64,000 nt of DNA from Butyricimonas faecihominis (GCF_033096445.1 NZ_AP028155.1:3167880-3231879), one strand, 5' to 3'. Counted from the first letter of the stretch, positions 52,927-61,437 are shown. The notes: a model not told the origin generated them from the letters alone. Numbers and translations: made by a program.

Positions 52927-53162
52927 TATCTCTATTAGGAAAACTGATATACCCCAATTTAGAGAATGGCATAGTAATTCCTAGTGATAAAGAGAAAATG
53001 ATTGCACTGGCAAATAAATACATTGAAAAAGAAAATGTAGATGCACTCATTCTCGCCTGTACGGAGCTGCCACTTGCCATAAAGCCCGAAGATGTTAATG
53101 TGCCAATCGTGAATACAACCCAAGTACATATCAACGCAATTTACCAATATGCAATTCGATAA
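52927..53162 (+). pseudogene. 3' fragment of an aspartate/glutamate racemase-family gene
   Basis: A frame without start, overlapping the end of the hybrid, encodes [16 protein letters not shown]...ALANKYIEKENVDALILACTELPLAI...VNTTQVHINAIYQYAIR then TAA. The ILACTELPL block contains the second catalytic cysteine of the Asp/Glu racemase family. Only about the last 80 of ~230 residues remain. Together with the methyltransferase it probably marks the original Firmicutes locus into which the erm(B) unit went. Confidence 0.75.
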
Positions 53163-53185
53163 AAATAGCAAAGCCAGCCGAGCCA

Positions 53186-53230
53186 GTCAACGGTCAAGAT
53201 GAACGGCGCATTTCATGCGCCGCCGTTGAC
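53186..53230. repeat. Two-step hairpin (possible origin or recombination site)
   Basis: GTCAACGG pairs with CCGTTGAC, and inside it CGGCGCAT pairs with ATGCGCCG around TTC, leaving a 10-nt bulge on the left. It has no T-run. It lies at the sharp change from AT-rich racemase fragment to GC-rich sequence. Confidence 0.5.
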
Positions 53231-53244
53231 AGCCCCGCCCGTCT

Positions 53245-53823
53245 TTGCTAAAGGGTAATCAAGGCGGGAAAGCCCTAAAATGGCTTCCCCGCCCATTTCA
53301 ATTTTGGGAAAAGAAATGCTCCAAAATCAAAAAGAGAGCGGCCAAGCACTTTGAGGGATTGGCCGCCTTGTTCACCCATTCAGCGGAACGGCGGGCGGCG
53401 GTCAAGGCCGGGTGCAAACCCGTTCATTTCAGCCTTGACGGTTGCCTGCTGTCCTGCTACTTTTCCGGGAGTGTGGCCACACTTCGGGACACTTTGTCCA
53501 CAAGTCGGAGCGAAGGACGAGGGACGGGGGCTTTCATATACCTGCCGCCGTTCTCTGAAAACAGGCCGATTTTTTGCTCATTCCCATTCGCAAAAATTCA
53601 GCCTGTTTTCCTGCCGGAGCAAACGGGGTGCAAGAAGCACCGCACCCCGTTTCCTCTGTCAGCCACGCCAGCAGGTATAACACACTACACTTTGCAAGCA
53701 AAGTCGTGTGCCAAAGGGGGCACCCCTTTGGAAACCCTAGACAACAAAACAGGCGGTATGCTGCCCTCTCCGGGAGCATACCGCCGTTTGTTGTCAGCAG
53801 CCCGTTTCACGGTCTGCGTGTAG
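53245..53823 (+). CDS. Doubtful 192-codon frame in GC-rich segment
   Basis: An open frame without ribosome site. The composition is rich in cysteine, serine and proline (AKHFEGLAALFTHSAERRAAVKAGCKP...). Other frames are also open over much of the region, typical of GC-rich non-coding or structured DNA from clostridial conjugative elements. I do not recognise a family. It may be only a stretch of transferred non-coding sequence. Confidence 0.25.
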   Translation: MLKGNQGGKALKWLPRPFQFWEKKCSKIKKRAAKHFEGLAALFTHSAERRAAVKAGCKPVHFSLDGCLLSCYFSGSVATLRDTLSTSRSEGRGTGAFIYLPPFSENRPIFCSFPFAKIQPVFLPEQTGCKKHRTPFPLSATPAGITHYTLQAKSCAKGGTPLETLDNKTGGMLPSPGAYRRLLSAARFTVCV

Positions 53824-54105
53824 TTCCTTGTAAACTGACCTAAGGTGGAAGCTAAAACAAAGTTTTATCATGAAGGATTATATTTGGACTAATGAAAGTG
53901 TGAATAAATGATTGGGAAAAATAAACCTTTCACCTCTTTTCTGGTGAAAGACTGAAAGGCACTTTGTGCGAGTGTCGTTTCAATGTGAGCCATCTTAGAG
54001 TAAAATCAGGATGGCTCACATTGGGTTAAAAGGATGAAGAGAAACTTGCGTTTCGTAGAAAATGTGGTAAAAGGTATCAGATGAAAGATGACCGGGATAT
54101 GAACT
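53824..54105. other. Right boundary of the resistance insertion
   Basis: About 280 nt without a gene. It contains two perfect hairpins: CTTTCACC/GGTGAAAG (about 53929-53952, 8-nt loop) and a 14-bp stem at 53981-54023. The Gram-positive type sequence ends here and Bacteroidetes sequence resumes. Confidence 0.45.
53981..54023. repeat. Perfect 14-bp hairpin at the insertion boundary
   Basis: CAATGTGAGCCATC (53981-53994) and GATGGCTCACATTG (54010-54023) with a 15-nt loop and no T-run. It could be a recombination site, an operator or a processed leader of the next gene. Confidence 0.6.
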
Positions 54106-55065
54106 ATGACATCAATTAACAATAAAACAATTACGAGCGTATATGAAAAAATGAAAGCTTACGAGAGAATAAGCAAGAAACTGTTCATTTTGCTATTCAT
54201 GCTGGTCTTTTATGGGTATTCATCCATAATTGCACAGCCGTCCATACCCGCTGGTCAGGTAGATATATTTGTAGGGGCGGATTTCAACTACCGGGATTTG
54301 TTTCACAATGGGAAAATATATGAGATTTTGCTGAATCTGACTCCCGGTGTGAAATGGAACATGGGCAAGGGGTGGCAGGCGGCAGCACAGGCATTAGTGC
54401 CGGTGTATAACGACTATGGCGACCGATACAAGAAAGTACGGTTGAACATGGCGGTGTTATCTAAAGAGGCGCATTGGCGATCCCGGTGGTTCCTGAAAGC
54501 AAGCGGCGGCTTGTTCGGCAGGGAGCGGTATGGATTGGACTTGAAAGGGATGTATGTCGTAAACCGCTGGTTGGCATTGGAAGTGCAGGCTGGATTAACC
54601 GGCTATTGTTCAATGGCAGTGGACTGGGAAGCAAGTACCCCCAAACGGATTACCGCCTTGCTGGGCACCGATGTCTATCTGAACAAATGGAATACGCAGT
54701 TCCGCGCAAGGGGCGGACGTTTCCTCTATGAAGATTATGGAGCCATAGTTGAAGCCATGCGGCATTTCAACCACTGTACGGTCGGATTGTACGGCGAGTA
54801 TAGCAACGAGGGCGGCAAGAATGCCGGTTTTAAGGTGGTGATGATGATACCGCCTTACAAGCGGAAACGGCGCACTGTCAATTTCCGTCCGGCTTCTAAT
54901 TTCCGCCTGACATACAGTATGGAAGGTGACGCCTATGCCAACAAAATGTACACGACCGACCCGGAGGAGAACGAACGCGAGGGCTGGTTTGACCGCAATG
55001 CCCTGCAATGGGGCAGCAACACCATGAAGCCGGACTTCTCGGAAAAGGAAGGAGGGCGGAAATGA
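54106..55065 (+). CDS. YjbH-like outer-membrane protein, part 1
   Basis: 319 residues; a start at 54151 (MKAYERISKK) is also reasonable. The signal peptide (LFILLFMLVFYGYSSIIAQ, ~26-44) is followed by beta-strand-rich sequence (VDIFVGADFNYRDLFHNGKIYEILLNLTPGVKWNMGKGWQ; GMYVVNRWLALEVQAGLTGYCSM). The C-terminal stretch FRPASNFRLTYSMEGDAY resembles the second half of YjbH-type beta-barrel proteins of exopolysaccharide operons. It overlaps the next gene by 4 nt (ATGA), so both halves are made together. It belongs to the surface operon interrupted by the resistance insertion. Confidence 0.65.
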   Translation: MTSINNKTITSVYEKMKAYERISKKLFILLFMLVFYGYSSIIAQPSIPAGQVDIFVGADFNYRDLFHNGKIYEILLNLTPGVKWNMGKGWQAAAQALVPVYNDYGDRYKKVRLNMAVLSKEAHWRSRWFLKASGGLFGRERYGLDLKGMYVVNRWLALEVQAGLTGYCSMAVDWEASTPKRITALLGTDVYLNKWNTQFRARGGRFLYEDYGAIVEAMRHFNHCTVGLYGEYSNEGGKNAGFKVVMMIPPYKRKRRTVNFRPASNFRLTYSMEGDAYANKMYTTDPEENEREGWFDRNALQWGSNTMKPDFSEKEGGRK

Positions 55066-55826
55066 GAAGATTATTGATTGGCCTCCTTGTCGTGATGGGC
55101 TGCATTCCGATATTGAGGGCGCAAGAGTATTCGGGCGTTACCGGCATGATCCACGTGCCCACGGCGGAAATGGCGACAGAGGGAGAAGCCCGTATCGGTT
55201 TCTTCTTCCTGAATCAGGAATTTCTTCCTGACACCTACCAGTATGAAGGAGAGAAATTCAACACGACCAACCATTTTCTGGCCATCACCCCCTTCCCTTG
55301 GATAGAAATAGCGTATGTCTGTACCATACTGAAGGGGATTGACAACGATGGCCATGTCGGACATAATAAGAAAGACCGGTACTTTCACCTGAAAGTGCGT
55401 CCGCTGAAAGAAGGCAAATGGTGGCCTGCAATTGCCATAGGCACCCAGGATCCCGGCAGCAAGGTGAACGAGTCCTATGCCGAAGGCAAATATCCGGTCA
55501 ACGACTACTTCCAGAATTATTATATAGCCGCCAGCAAACACGTCATGTACAGGCGGAATGAATTTGGTTTTCATTTGACCTACCGCTATTTTACATCGGA
55601 TTTCAATGCCAAATGGCGGGGCATAGCCGCCGGTATCACCTATCGCCCGTCCTTTGCCAGAAACCTTCGGGCAACGATAGAATATACCGGTGACGATATC
55701 AACATCGGCGCAGACTGTTTGTTGTGGAAACACCTCTTTTTGCAGGCAACCTTGCAGAATGGGAAACATTTCACAGGTGGCCTGTGTTTCAAGTTAAACC
55801 TGTTGGGCAAGACCCACCCTGATTGA
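55062..55826 (+). CDS. YjbH-like outer-membrane protein, part 2
   Basis: 254 residues from the ATG at 55062 in an ATGA overlap. Signal peptide MRRLLIGLLVVMGCIPILRAQ. Then YSGVTGMIHVPTAEMATEGEARIGF, the characteristic start of YjbH proteins ('G..g.i..PtA.m...g'), ITPFPWIEIAYVCTI and further beta-strands up to GLCFKLNL. YjbH proteins are outer-membrane barrels of exopolysaccharide secretion operons. With the Wza-like gene at 44157 it suggests a small export system. Here the protein is split over two genes compared with single-chain homologues. Confidence 0.75.
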   Translation: MRRLLIGLLVVMGCIPILRAQEYSGVTGMIHVPTAEMATEGEARIGFFFLNQEFLPDTYQYEGEKFNTTNHFLAITPFPWIEIAYVCTILKGIDNDGHVGHNKKDRYFHLKVRPLKEGKWWPAIAIGTQDPGSKVNESYAEGKYPVNDYFQNYYIAASKHVMYRRNEFGFHLTYRYFTSDFNAKWRGIAAGITYRPSFARNLRATIEYTGDDINIGADCLLWKHLFLQATLQNGKHFTGGLCFKLNLLGKTHPD

Positions 55827-55906
55827 AGACACAAACAATACGGATATAACTACTAGAATACAGAATTTCAAAATAACCTAATTTAATCGTTTAATTATTT
55901 TTAGAA

Positions 55907-57109
55907 ATGGAAAATCTTAGAAATCTATCAAGATGGGGAATGTTCGCATTCCTTAGTGTGGCTTTGTGCACCAGTTTCGTAGGGTGCAGTGACGATGATC
56001 CGGATTACAGCAACGTGACGCCGCCCACGGTGTCCGTATCGCACAGTATCAGCGGGCGTGTCACCGGCATGGACGGCAACGGCCTTTCGGCTACCGTGAG
56101 CATGAACGGCGAATCGACACAGACCGGCGCAGATGGCACGTTCACTTTTGACGATGTGGATGCCGGAAGTTATACCCTGACGGCTTCCGCTCCGGGGAAA
56201 CAGTCCAAGGAAACAACCGTCACCGTTGCAGAAAGCGGAAGCGGAGCCAATGTCGTATGGAACGTGTCATTGCCCAATGAAGGCACGACCATTGAAGTAG
56301 CCGCCAACGGCGATACGGAGGCCAACGTGACTTCAGAGACCATCGAAGGCAATGACGAGGGCGCGGTCACAGTGGCTGTCACCGTACCCGAGACGGCGGA
56401 ATTGCCTGCGGGAAGTTCCATCGTGGTTACCCCGCTTTACACGCTGGATGAAGCCGAAGCCAATACCCGTGCCACTTCCCGTGCTGCCGAAAGCGTCATG
56501 CTGATTGGTACAAGCGTGGCTTGCACCGATGCGAACGCCACGCTTTCAAGTCCCATCGAATTGGCTTACGATGTGGATGCGGAAGTGGCGCAATCCATCA
56601 CGGCACAGAAATACGTGAACGGGCAATGGGTGGATGCAGAATATACTGTAGAAGGCGGACAAGTAATCGTGTTTGCCGACCAGTTCACTTCCTATACGTT
56701 GCTCTTTGGAGCGGATGTGACTTCTTCCTCCACAAGCACGCCGTTGGCCTTTGAACAAGACCTGTGGGACAACCTGTATGGATCGGGTGACATGACCGTT
56801 GGTTCGGCCTCGTTCACTTATCACATCGGAACGGAAATCACTTCGTCCGGGACCAGTCGGATAACCGCTTACCTGATTGAGATTCTGGCCCGCATTGCCG
56901 GCGCAGGTGTCACTACGGCTACGGGAACTTACCCCATCAATGTGACCTTGCCCGTCGGTACGGCCTTGCACGTGGCAGGTACTCAACAAGTGACCACTTT
57001 GACCGTCTCCGCATTGAACCGTTCCGTCAGTGGAAGACAATACGGTGATGTGGCAGTCGTGACAACCTCTTACAACAGAAACCATAATGGAGGGACGAGT
57101 GACAATTGA
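55907..57109 (+). CDS. Large surface lipoprotein with carboxypeptidase-regulatory-like domain
   Basis: A 400-residue lipoprotein: lipobox CTSFVGC (cysteine ~27), followed by an acidic DDDPDY stretch typical of surface-exported Bacteroidetes lipoproteins. Carboxypeptidase-regulatory-like fold SISGRVTGMDGNGLSATVSMNGESTQTGADGTFTFDDVDAGSYTLTASAPG (~47-97). Then a threonine/serine/alanine-rich beta domain and an end HNGGTSDN. It is the last gene of the surface operon and is followed by a terminator. It is possibly the adhesive or stabilising surface component exported with the polysaccharide. Confidence 0.78.
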   Translation: MENLRNLSRWGMFAFLSVALCTSFVGCSDDDPDYSNVTPPTVSVSHSISGRVTGMDGNGLSATVSMNGESTQTGADGTFTFDDVDAGSYTLTASAPGKQSKETTVTVAESGSGANVVWNVSLPNEGTTIEVAANGDTEANVTSETIEGNDEGAVTVAVTVPETAELPAGSSIVVTPLYTLDEAEANTRATSRAAESVMLIGTSVACTDANATLSSPIELAYDVDAEVAQSITAQKYVNGQWVDAEYTVEGGQVIVFADQFTSYTLLFGADVTSSSTSTPLAFEQDLWDNLYGSGDMTVGSASFTYHIGTEITSSGTSRITAYLIEILARIAGAGVTTATGTYPINVTLPVGTALHVAGTQQVTTLTVSALNRSVSGRQYGDVAVVTTSYNRNHNGGTSDN

Positions 57110-57178
57110 TTGTTGTTTCTCACCTTGTAGACAGATATATTAAAAAGCACTGTCTGCAATTACCTGCAAGTAGTTATA

Positions 57179-57209
57179 ATAGCCGCCCGGAATCAGGACG
57201 GCTATTTTT
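57179..57209 (+). terminator. Rho-independent terminator of the surface operon
   Basis: Stem TAGCCG / CGGCTA extended by CC/GG, followed by ATTTTTG. It begins 70 nt after the lipoprotein stop. Confidence 0.7.
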
Positions 57210-57256
57210 GTAGCTGTATCCGAAGCAGGAAAGAAATCGTAAGTTTTCGGGAACCA

Positions 57257-57336
57257 CAGGTACAACCTTTGCATGTGAAATGGCGACTGCAACTATGAAC
57301 CCAAATGTTGTAGTCGCCATTGTTTTGTTGTACCTG
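57257..57336. repeat. Nested 80-bp inverted repeat upstream of rteA
   Basis: Outer arms CAGGTACAAC (57257-57266) and GTTGTACCTG (57327-57336), inner arms AATGGCGACTGCAAC (57279-57293) and GTTGTAGTCGCCATT (57307-57321), one mismatch in the inner stem. No gene or T-run accompanies it. It is a candidate attenuator, recombination site or the remains of a small insertion end. Confidence 0.65.
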
Positions 57337-57638
57337 TATGCAAGTAGTTGCATTGTCTATCAGACTCTCTGTGCATTTTGCATTGTCTGCACTCTTGCCG
57401 GATGTTGTAATATCCGTTCGTTCGGATGCCTGCGTTACGCTTGCATAATCCCAATGACTATTTTACAATCAAACACCCGTCATGGTGCGGCTCAATTTGT
57501 TTTGAATCGTTCTAAAAAAATAATTATTCATAAACTCTGAACCGGTCGCATGGATTGTGGTTGATAATTTCTATTTTTGCCCATAAACGAGGTAGCACAT
57601 TCTGATGAGAGAATGCACTACGGATAATATGACTAGCA
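57337..57638. other. Leader region upstream of rteA
   Basis: About 300 nt. No supported gene; the 86-codon frame starting at 57280 crosses the nested repeat and was rejected. It contains the promoter-like box at 57572 and AT-rich sequence. In CTnDOT the tet(Q) gene occupies the place upstream of rteA; here it is absent. Confidence 0.4.
57572..57579 (+). promoter_or_regulatory. Candidate promoter of rteA-rteB
   Basis: TATTTTTG fits TAnnTTTG and lies 60 nt before the rteA start. The -33 region (CATG at 19 nt) is weak, so expression may need help or be low. Confidence 0.45.
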
Positions 57639-59954
57639 ATGAAAGTATCCTTGACACAAAAGATATATGCCGGGAACTTCCTGTTGCTGGCCGCCATAGT
57701 CGGAATGGTGGTTATCCTCTTTCGTGAGCGTAGCCGGATGCGGGAGATAGATTTCGAAGTGCATGACCTGCAATCGGTACGGAATGACATCCATGCCGCA
57801 CACCTTCACATCACCGAGCTTTCCCTGCTGGGCGAGAGCCTGATCAGCCAAGAAAATGCAGATACGGCAAACTATCGCCAGAAACGGCTGTCCACAGACA
57901 GCCTGCTGCTGGCCTTGAAGCCCCGGTGCAGGCAGCATGTACGTCCCGAACAGATAGACACGCTCCGGCACCTGCTTGCCGACAAGGAAATGCACTTGTT
58001 CCGTGTCGTGGAAGCCATCGGGATACAGGATGCTGCTGACAGTCTGCTTGTCCACCATCTGCCCAAAGTGGCGGAACGTGCCACCCGCATACGCACCGTG
58101 AGGAAAAGAAGGGACAATATACTGGGAGCGTTGGGCGCCAAGAAAACCGTCCGGGTTTTGCCTTCCGCCGGAGAACTGCACGCATTCAGTGACAGCCTGA
58201 TTGCCATGCAGCAGGAAGGGACGGAGGATATGGAAACCAGTGCCGACAGCCTGTACGCCCGCAATCTGGCATTGAACGCCCGGCTGAACCACCTCATCAA
58301 GAATCTGGACAGGCAAGTGCAGGAAGCCTTCTTTCAGCGTGAGCATAAGATAATGGAAGCGCAAAGCCGTTCCACGCTCCTGCTCACCTCTACCTTGTCC
58401 ACCGCCATCCTCCTTTTAATCCTGTTCCACATCGCCATCCACCGGGAAATCCGCCGCAATCATGGCGAAAAAAAGAAACGCGAAGAACTTATCGGCGAAT
58501 TGCAGGCGAGCAATGAGAAGAACCGGCAATTGCTGCAATTCCGTCACAACCTGATGCAGACTGTCAGCCATGAAATGCGCACGGCCCTGACGGCGATAAG
58601 CGGCAATGCAGAACTCCTGCTCCGGGATGAAGCCCTGGAAGACCGGGTACGCCACATATTAACCGTGCGTGAATCTGCCAGCCGCATGGCTTCCATGACC
58701 ACCGAGCTGCTGGAATTTTTCAGGCTGGAGATCCATAAAGAAAAGCTGCATATCCGTCCATTCCGCTCCGAGTCAATAGCAACTGTGTTGGAAACGGAGT
58801 TCGCCCCTTTGGCTGAAGCCAAAGGAATCGAATTCGTGACTGACAACCAGACGACAGAAGTGCTGGGAGGCGATAAGGAGCGCATATTGCGCATCGGAAG
58901 CAACCTGCTCTCCAATGCGGTCAAGTTTACCCGCAGCGGTCGCATTACACTCTGCACGGACTATAAGGACGGCAACTTCATCCTGTACGTGCAGGATACC
59001 GGGACGGGCATCCCGGAAGAAAAGCAGGAACAGATTTTCGCCCCCTTCGAACGTCTGGGCAATGCTGTGACTCAGGACGGCTTCGGGCTGGGCCTTGCCA
59101 TTGTGACCAATCTCGTACAGCTGATGCAGGGTTCTGCTTCCGTACAGAGCAAACCTGGCATAGGAAGCCGCTTCACCGTTGTCCTGCCGCTGCCGAAAGC
59201 CGAAGAAGTACCGGAAGAAGAGAAGTCAATGGATGTCCGTCCTTCACTGGCCGGATGTTCCGTGCTGGCCATAGACAACGACCCGGTGACGCTCCGCCTG
59301 ATGCGCGAGATGTACCTTCAATGTGGCGTTTCATGCGACAACTGCCTTACGTTGGCCGAGCTGACCGACAGGATACGGAGCAAGGATTATGACCTGTTGA
59401 TAACAGACTTGAGAATGCCGGAAGCGAACGGCTACGAGATTCTGGAACTGCTGCGCATGTCCGACATCGGCAATTCCCGTGAACTTCCCATCGTGGCAGC
59501 TACTGCGGCCGGCTATGTATCGGAGGAGGAACTGAAAGAAGCCGGATTTTCCGGATTGCTTCCCAAGCCGTTTTCCATAGACGAACTGATGGAGGCGACA
59601 CGGCACTGCATCCGTGAAAGAGGGAACCGGCAGCCGGACTTCTCCGCCCTGTTGGCTTTCGGCGACAAGCGGAAAACATTGGAGCAGCTGATTGCCGAAA
59701 CGGAGAAAGAGATAGAGGAAGTCCGGAAGGCATCCGAAAGGAAAGACTTGACAGCCTTGAACAGCTGGGTACACCATTTGAGGAGCTCATGGATGGTGAT
59801 ACGGACGGAACGCCCCTTGCAGAAGTTGCACGAAGCCATCCACAAGGAACCGTACTCGGACGAAGAAGTCGCCTATGCAGCCCGTGCCGTGTTGGAACAA
59901 GGAGAAACCATCATAGAAGCCGCCAGAAAGGAGATGAAGAAATGGGAAAGATAA
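57639..59954 (+). CDS. rteA: RteA-like hybrid sensor histidine kinase
   Basis: A 771-residue membrane sensor. TM1 ~9-28 (YAGNFLLLAAIVGMVVILF), a periplasmic sensing region ~29-245, TM2 ~247-269 (LLLTSTLSTAILLLILFHIAI). HisKA with TVSHEMRTALTA (phospho-histidine ~311), HATPase with NLLSNAVKFTRSG and GFGLGLAIV. Receiver domain with LLITDLRMPEANGYE (phospho-aspartate ~589). C-terminal Hpt-like helix bundle with LNSWVHHLRSSWM (histidine ~710). This is the RteA architecture of CTnDOT-type ICEs, where it senses tetracycline-related signals and passes phosphate to RteB. It overlaps rteB by 13 nt. Confidence 0.9.
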   Translation: MKVSLTQKIYAGNFLLLAAIVGMVVILFRERSRMREIDFEVHDLQSVRNDIHAAHLHITELSLLGESLISQENADTANYRQKRLSTDSLLLALKPRCRQHVRPEQIDTLRHLLADKEMHLFRVVEAIGIQDAADSLLVHHLPKVAERATRIRTVRKRRDNILGALGAKKTVRVLPSAGELHAFSDSLIAMQQEGTEDMETSADSLYARNLALNARLNHLIKNLDRQVQEAFFQREHKIMEAQSRSTLLLTSTLSTAILLLILFHIAIHREIRRNHGEKKKREELIGELQASNEKNRQLLQFRHNLMQTVSHEMRTALTAISGNAELLLRDEALEDRVRHILTVRESASRMASMTTELLEFFRLEIHKEKLHIRPFRSESIATVLETEFAPLAEAKGIEFVTDNQTTEVLGGDKERILRIGSNLLSNAVKFTRSGRITLCTDYKDGNFILYVQDTGTGIPEEKQEQIFAPFERLGNAVTQDGFGLGLAIVTNLVQLMQGSASVQSKPGIGSRFTVVLPLPKAEEVPEEEKSMDVRPSLAGCSVLAIDNDPVTLRLMREMYLQCGVSCDNCLTLAELTDRIRSKDYDLLITDLRMPEANGYEILELLRMSDIGNSRELPIVAATAAGYVSEEELKEAGFSGLLPKPFSIDELMEATRHCIRERGNRQPDFSALLAFGDKRKTLEQLIAETEKEIEEVRKASERKDLTALNSWVHHLRSSWMVIRTERPLQKLHEAIHKEPYSDEEVAYAARAVLEQGETIIEAARKEMKKWER

Positions 59955-61243
59955 TCGTAGTGGAAGACAACCTTGTGTACAGCAGGTATGTCTGCAATTT
60001 TTTGGAAGAAAACGGATACCGGACAGTCAGTACCTCCGATTGCACCGGTGCCCGGAAACTGTTTTCAATGCTGGAAGATGACGACATCGTGCTTGCCGAC
60101 CTCCGGTTGCCTGACGGTGACGGCATCCTGTTGCTTGAAGAACTGCGCCGCGAGGGGAAGCACAATCCCTACGTCATCATGACGGATTATGCGGAAGTGC
60201 CTACCGCCGTGCGTTCCATGAAATCCGGAGCGGAAGACTATATCCCCAAGAAACTGCTGACCAGCCAGCTTCCCGCCATGCTCCAAGACTTGCAGAAAAG
60301 GCAGTCATTCCATGAGGAACCCCTGTTCATAAGGGAGAGCGAAGCCTACCAGAAAGTATTCGGACGTCTCCACGTCCTAGCCAAAGCCGACATCTGCGTG
60401 ATGGTTCGGGGTGAGAACGGTACAGGAAAGAAACATATCGCTGAAAAGATACATGCCCAAAGCGACCGTGCGGACAAACCGTTCGTGACAGTGGACTGCG
60501 GGCTGTTATCCGAAAGTCTGGCCGCTTCCGCCTTGTTTGGGCATGAAAAAGGGGCTTTTACCGGGGCGGTCGGGCGCAAGGAAGGCTATTGGTCGGAAGC
60601 CGAGGGAGGAACGTTGTTCCTGGATGAGATAGGCAACCTTCCCCTCGGCGTACAGCAGATGCTGCTCTGCGCCATACAGGACAGGCGTTACCGTCCTGTC
60701 GGCGGCACAAAAGACAGGAAAGCCAACGTGCGCATCATCACCGCAACGAACGAGAATCTGGAAGAAGCCATATCGGAAAGGCGTTTCCGCCGGGACCTGT
60801 ATTTCCGATTGAGTGAGTACACCGTGAAAGTACCCCCGCTCAGGGAATGCCCGGAAGACATCCTGCCGCTTGCTGAATTCTTCCGGGAACTTTACAACCA
60901 AGAGCATGGCAGACAGGTAAAAGGTTTCGATGCGGAGGCGAAGAAACGGTTGCTGGCCCATGACTGGCCGGGAAACGTACGGGAACTGAAACAGGCGGTC
61001 CAATCCGCCGTGCTTTTTGCCCAAGGGGAATTGGTGACGGCGGAAGAATTGAACTTGGATGAGTCCGGAAAGCCTTCCGATCCTGACATTGCCTTGAAAG
61101 GGGAATGCATGGAAAAGAAGCGGATATGCCAGGCTTTGGAAAAGGCCGGGCATAATCGGAAAGAGGCCGCCAGACTGCTGGGCATAAGCCGGAGCACGCT
61201 GTACGAGAAAATGGACCTGTATGGGATTCAGACGAAGAGGTGA
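59942..61243 (+). CDS. rteB: RteB-like sigma-54-dependent response regulator
   Basis: 433 residues from ATG at 59942 (MGKIIVVEDNLVYSRYVCNF); a longer frame upstream is inside rteA. Receiver ~1-120 with VLADLRLPDGDG. AAA+ domain with Walker A RGENGTGKKHIAEKIH, the sigma-54 contact loop GAFTGA (HEKGAFTGAVGR), GGTLFLDEIGNLPLGVQ and RFRRDLYFRLSEYTVKVPPLRE. Fis-type HTH at the C-terminus (NRKEAARLLGISRSTLYEKM). It is the NtrC-like partner of RteA and activates rteC from a sigma-54 promoter, which is visible downstream at 61438. Confidence 0.92.
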   Translation: MGKIIVVEDNLVYSRYVCNFLEENGYRTVSTSDCTGARKLFSMLEDDDIVLADLRLPDGDGILLLEELRREGKHNPYVIMTDYAEVPTAVRSMKSGAEDYIPKKLLTSQLPAMLQDLQKRQSFHEEPLFIRESEAYQKVFGRLHVLAKADICVMVRGENGTGKKHIAEKIHAQSDRADKPFVTVDCGLLSESLAASALFGHEKGAFTGAVGRKEGYWSEAEGGTLFLDEIGNLPLGVQQMLLCAIQDRRYRPVGGTKDRKANVRIITATNENLEEAISERRFRRDLYFRLSEYTVKVPPLRECPEDILPLAEFFRELYNQEHGRQVKGFDAEAKKRLLAHDWPGNVRELKQAVQSAVLFAQGELVTAEELNLDESGKPSDPDIALKGECMEKKRICQALEKAGHNRKEAARLLGISRSTLYEKMDLYGIQTKR

Positions 61244-61312
61244 CATGGCAGGGGAAAGGACGAAACGGAATGGAAAAAAGCGGAAAGAAAGGGCGGTACT
61301 GTGTACGAAAAA

Positions 61313-61339
61313 CGGACACCTGTCCGGAAGTCGGACACG
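61313..61339. promoter_or_regulatory. Candidate RteB upstream activating site
   Basis: The palindrome CGGACACCTGTCCG (61313-61326), followed by a third half-site TCGGACAC, lies about 110 bp upstream of the sigma-54 promoter, the usual enhancer distance. Confidence 0.5.
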
Positions 61340-61437
61340 GGAAGGAGGCTGCCTATTCTTCCTTAAAACAAATTTTCGTCTGCCAAGAGCTTGATTTGCA
61401 AGAAATTGCATACAAGTTCATCACCATAACATTGTAA

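Larger units (their letters stand above)
44979..53850. mobile_element. Inserted Gram-positive resistance segment
   Basis: A block of about 8.9 kb with sharp changes of codon use, strong AGGAGG-type ribosome sites and genes known from Firmicutes (erm(B), omega-epsilon-zeta, fragments of pcp, aspartate racemase and a plasmid topoisomerase). It lies between two halves of a Bacteroidetes surface operon. No complete transposase is visible inside. The ends are approximate: the left lies within 20 nt after the Wza-like stop and the right between 53823 and 54000. Confidence 0.75.

Noticed and set aside
44979..53850. Complete composite transposon with IS ends
   Set aside because: No transposase or matching terminal inverted repeats were found at either border; the segment is described only as an insertion of unknown mechanism.
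57280..57540. 86-codon plus-strand frame ahead of rteA
   Set aside because: It begins inside the nested inverted repeat; cysteine-rich translation looks like non-coding DNA.
59789..59941. Longer N-terminus for the RteB-like protein
   Set aside because: The receiver domain begins exactly at the ATG at 59942, and the extension is out-of-frame rteA sequence.
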